A program made the position numbers and the translations under genes. A stretch of DNA of 64,000 bases from Glutamicibacter sp. JL.03c (lineage in GTDB: Bacteria > Actinomycetota > Actinomycetes > Actinomycetales > Micrococcaceae): the NCBI RefSeq assembly GCF_025854375.1, contig NZ_CP107575.1:1364001-1428000 (forward strand), read 5' to 3'. The notes beneath the pieces are model-generated. The model had not been told where the DNA came from and made no database searches. It saw only the letters and a list, made by a program, of their open reading frames with translations. Shown here one piece after another: positions 61,287-64,000 of this stretch (position 1 is the first letter of the stretch; each line of letters opens with the position of its first letter).

Positions 61287-63131
61287 TTAACTTGAGATGG
61301 ATGGCGAATTCGTCATCTGGACATCGGCGAAGCATTCATTGAGCATTGGAGATGGCGGATAGAAGGTGACATTTCCGTTAAATGCCAGTGCAGAGATCGG
61401 AAAGACCAGTGGCAACAGGGGCAAGTCCTCATCCAGGGTTTTCAGGATGCTCGCGTAGGCCGCCGTGCGTTCTTCACCCGATGGGATCGAACGGGCCAGC
61501 ATGATTTGTGAGTCAAGTAACGCGGACTTGTAGCCGAACTCATTGCCTTTATTCGCCAGGATGCCCGAAAGGAAGTCATCGGCTGATCGATAGCCGCCGG
61601 AGAAGCCCAGCAGGTGCAGGCCGTTGAACTTGCTGGATTGGACGGTCTTGACGTAGCCGTCGGTCCAGGCGATGGGCCGCGGCTTGATCCGGATGCCCAC
61701 CGTGGCGAGGTCCTCCGCAATTTGCGCAAAGGTCCGTTCCGGCAACGGCAAGTAGTTGCGGGAGACGCGCAATGGGTAGGCGAACTCGATTTCCTCGCCC
61801 TTGTAGCCGATCTTGTCCAGCAATTCCCTGGCCTTTGCCGGATCATGGGTGGCGGTGTCTTCGGGGGTCGGAATGCTCAAGGCCGGCGGCAGGATCGTTG
61901 CCGCGTATTTGGATCCCTGGATGAACAGCTTGTCGGCCAGCGCGCTGCGGTTGATCCCGTGGGCGATGGCTTGGCGGAACTCTGGCTGGGCAAGCCATTG
62001 ATTGCGCTGGTCCATGCCGAGATAGAGCACGGAGAAAGGATCACGCTGCACCACGACCTTGGCATTGCGCACCAAGGTGCGCATGGTGTCGACGGACACC
62101 ATGTCAAAGCCGTCGATTTCATCGGCCAGCAGCGCGCCCTCCCTGTTATAGGGGGAAGGGATCGAGGAAATCAGAACCACTTCAGGGTATTGCTTGTTGT
62201 CGGTGAGGCGCTGCTGGTCCCAGTAGTCGGCGAAGATCTCCAGCCGGACAACATCGTTGTCCAGGGATACGAACCGGTACGGTCCAGTGCCCATGGGCTT
62301 GGCAGCCAGTGATTCCGCCGGATTCTCCTTTGGCCCGCCGGTCAGTGCGCTCGGCGCGGCAATGGCCATTCCCGGAAGTGTCAGGGCTTCAATGAGCCCC
62401 GGCAGCCGGCGACGCAGATCCAGCGTGACGACATAGGTATCCGTTGCCGTGATGGACTTGAAATGGCTGGCGGAGCCGCCTTCGGACGTCCCCTCGAAGA
62501 GATCGGTGGTGAACTGCTTCTGCAGATCCGCCAGCTGCTGGAGGCGCTGTTGCTCGCTGGCGAGCTCTTCGGGCGTTGCATTCTCCTTCTCCTTGGCCGG
62601 CAGCTCGAGATCCTTGGCCTTGGGCAGGGAGGGCATGTTGCTGTAGTAGTGGAAAACATCGAAGAAGCCTTGCGCCGACTGCTCGCTGAGGGCCTTGGTC
62701 ATTGACTCCCAGCGCTTGAAGTTCGCGACGACTGCCTGGGCGTTGAGCTCGGTGCCATCGTGGAACTTGACGCCTTGGCGCAGCGTGAAGGTGTAGCTCA
62801 GGCCGTCATTGCTTTCGGTCCACGAATCGGCCAACCCGGCTACCGCGCCACCGGTATCCGGATCAATGTCGATCAGCGTCTCGTAGACCTGGCGGGTCAC
62901 GCGGAAGGATTCATTGTCCGCGACGATGGCTGGATCCAATTTGATGGGGGGAGCGGAGGCTGCCAGTCGCAAGGTACGCGGGGCGGGCTTGGCCGATGCA
63001 GAAGCCGGAACGGCAGATGAAGCCTGTGATTCAGGGTTGGCGGTGCAGGCGGCCAAGGCCAGCGCGGTTGTCGCTAAAGTACCGGTCAGCACTGCGCGTC
63101 GAGATACGAAACTTAGTGGCAAATCGGGCAC
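61287..63131 (-). CDS. Family-5 solute-binding lipoprotein (peptide/nickel ABC type), possibly Tat-exported
   Basis: 614 residues. The N-terminus carries twin arginines (SFVSRRAVLTGTL) and a lipobox ALAAC (Cys29), suggesting Tat export and lipidation. The family-5 core follows: LDPAIVADNESFRVTRQVYETL, YTFTLRQGVKFHDGTEL, PMGTGPYRF, FRQAIAHGINR. An inserted charged helical segment (about 165-205: KAKDLELPAKEKENATPEEL and on) is not usual. No permease or ATPase genes are beside it in the window, so it is an orphan or works with a distant transporter. Confidence 0.92.
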   Translation of the reverse strand: MPDLPLSFVSRRAVLTGTLATTALALAACTANPESQASSAVPASASAKPAPRTLRLAASAPPIKLDPAIVADNESFRVTRQVYETLIDIDPDTGGAVAGLADSWTESNDGLSYTFTLRQGVKFHDGTELNAQAVVANFKRWESMTKALSEQSAQGFFDVFHYYSNMPSLPKAKDLELPAKEKENATPEELASEQQRLQQLADLQKQFTTDLFEGTSEGGSASHFKSITATDTYVVTLDLRRRLPGLIEALTLPGMAIAAPSALTGGPKENPAESLAAKPMGTGPYRFVSLDNDVVRLEIFADYWDQQRLTDNKQYPEVVLISSIPSPYNREGALLADEIDGFDMVSVDTMRTLVRNAKVVVQRDPFSVLYLGMDQRNQWLAQPEFRQAIAHGINRSALADKLFIQGSKYAATILPPALSIPTPEDTATHDPAKARELLDKIGYKGEEIEFAYPLRVSRNYLPLPERTFAQIAEDLATVGIRIKPRPIAWTDGYVKTVQSSKFNGLHLLGFSGGYRSADDFLSGILANKGNEFGYKSALLDSQIMLARSIPSGEERTAAYASILKTLDEDLPLLPLVFPISALAFNGNVTFYPPSPMLNECFADVQMTNSPSISS

Positions 63132-63228
63132 TGGGATGGCTCATCTTCCTTATAGCAAGCAGTTTTCAGTTCCGCGCACCACGGGAATCGATGATGGCGC
63201 AACGGTATTTATCAAAGATAGCGCACCA

Positions 63229-63270
63229 AAGTGCTGGCCTCGGGGGCTGAAACTCCCGGTGCCAGCACTT
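63229..63270 (-). terminator. Terminator after the 2-hydroxyacid dehydrogenase
   Basis: Perfect 10-bp outer stem (63229-63238 and 63261-63270) with further inner pairing (CGGGGG with CTCCCG), 12 bp past the stop. Confidence 0.7.
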
Positions 63271-63282
63271 GTCACCGAATCG

Positions 63283-64000
63283 TTAGCTGCGGTGCACGAG
63301 ATTCTCACCAGCTTCACCGGCTGCCCAAGCAGCGACCTGGCGCTGCAGCAACTTGACCATGCGTGGGAAGAAGGCAGCAGTATTGCCGCCGTTGTGCGGA
63401 ATGATCAGTGCATTCGGGCATTTCCACAACGGGTGGTCTTGCGGTAGCGGTTCGGGGTCGAAGACATCCGAGGCGACATTCAGGCGTCCGGAAGCGACTT
63501 CGGCCACAAGTGCTTCGGTGTCCACCACGGGGCCGCGTGCGACGTTGACCACGGTAGCGCCATCGGGGAGCCGGGCCAGCAGCGAGGCATCAACTAGCTG
63601 ATGGGTGGAATCGTTGAGCGGAACGATGAGTATCAATACGTCGATCCCTGGTGCATGGGCAGCCAGATCGCCGGTTGCGTAGACAGGCCCATGGTCATCG
63701 GTGCGCGCCGCGGACCCAAAGCGCAGAAGGTTGACCTCGAAGGGTTCCAGCCTCTTGCGGATCTCATCACCGATGCCGCCAACGCCCACCAGCCCCACGG
63801 TCCGGTCGGCCAAACCGGGCCACGGGTGCGGATTCCAGCGGCCGTCCTGCTGATCGCGGACCGCTTGGGGGAAACCGCGCAGCGAGGCGATGGCCAGGCC
63901 GATGGCCATCTCCGCGGTGGACGCGGCGTGGACGCCGGCAGCGGTATTGATATTGGCACGATCTCCGATGAGTTCCACCATGCCGTCGTAGCCAGTGGTC
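63283..64000 (-). CDS. D-isomer-specific 2-hydroxyacid dehydrogenase, N-terminus beyond the window
   Basis: The last 239 codons are present; the frame is still open at base 64000. The NAD fold VGLVGVGGIGDEIRKRL, catalytic Arg in NVARGPVVDTEALVAEV, Glu in DVFDPEPLPQDHPL and His in IIPHNGGNTAAFF are intact. It differs clearly from the other member at 35789. Substrate unknown. Confidence 0.93.
   Translation of the reverse strand, partial: TTGYDGMVELIGDRANINTAAGVHAASTAEMAIGLAIASLRGFPQAVRDQQDGRWNPHPWPGLADRTVGLVGVGGIGDEIRKRLEPFEVNLLRFGSAARTDDHGPVYATGDLAAHAPGIDVLILIVPLNDSTHQLVDASLLARLPDGATVVNVARGPVVDTEALVAEVASGRLNVASDVFDPEPLPQDHPLWKCPNALIIPHNGGNTAAFFPRMVKLLQRQVAAWAAGEAGENLVHRS

Noticed and set aside
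1-64000. CRISPR arrays, tRNA/rRNA genes, insertion sequences, prophage
   Set aside because: No regularly spaced direct repeats, no tRNA-like cloverleaf seen by eye, and no transposase or integrase motifs in any frame. Small tRNAs could be missed without a covariance search.

Overview
The window reads as chromosomal DNA of a high-G+C Gram-positive actinobacterium, most likely Micrococcaceae close to Arthrobacter/Glutamicibacter. This is inferred from the gene content (an Arthrobacter/Brevibacterium-type homoprotocatechuate dioxygenase, NrtR in front of nadABC, a SIP-type ferrisiderophore reductase, malate:quinone oxidoreductase, MmyB-type XRE and IclR regulators, an LAXTG-like sorting signal), from frequent GTG starts and from ATGA/GTGA stop-start overlaps. 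I see no tRNA, rRNA, CRISPR array, transposase or phage gene.

Layout. 1-0.9 kb: tail of an MFS transporter and a phosphoribosyltransferase. 1.0-5.9 kb (minus): a homoprotocatechuate ring-cleavage operon, read FAH-RraA fusion, GntR/FCD regulator, semialdehyde dehydrogenase, extradiol dioxygenase, with a perfect palindrome at the promoter. 6.0-7.9 kb: gene-poor DNA with one secreted protein. 8.0-16.7 kb: an iron island. A two-subunit ABC exporter-fold transporter and a five-gene ferrisiderophore uptake operon (binding lipoprotein, SIP reductase, two FecCD permeases, ATPase) diverge from one DtxR/IdeR-like iron box. The two exporter half-transporters have lost complementary ATPase motifs. 17.3-25.3 kb: one gene for a 2653-residue surface protein with nine tandem domains of about 235 residues, each with exactly four cysteines. 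Units 1-3 and 4-6 look like a duplicated triplet.

25.3-34.7 kb: ilvD diverging from an XRE regulator, an alpha/beta hydrolase, and an NAD operon (nrtR, nadA, nadB, nadC, a NifS-like desulfurase) with a candidate NrtR operator. 34.7-39.3 kb: a hydroxyacid cluster (two dehydrogenases, IclR regulator, MHS-family transporter) whose two promoters share a 16-bp element. 39.8-43.5 kb: two secreted SH3b-containing peptidases of opposite domain order flanking two small unknown ORFs. 43.9-48.1 kb: GNAT, SRPBCC, RibD-like, GIY-YIG, MarR and flavin monooxygenase genes.

48.2-52.1 kb: a NarL-type two-component system beside an ABC transporter. The response regulator and the permease are each interrupted by one in-frame TAG, while kinase and ATPase are intact. 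52.2-53.4 kb: a DUF6153-like membrane protein and a DUF305 lipoprotein, both rich in His and Met. 53.4-54.8 kb: ohrR, ohr and doxX under a 25-bp imperfect palindrome. 54.9-64 kb: a stand-alone RND pump, an aldo/keto reductase, mqo, a family-5 solute-binding lipoprotein, and the start-truncated end of a 2-hydroxyacid dehydrogenase.

Most worth following up: the complementarily degenerate ABC pair, the giant Cys-rich repeat protein, the FAH-RraA fusion, and the two amber codons in one signalling/transport locus.
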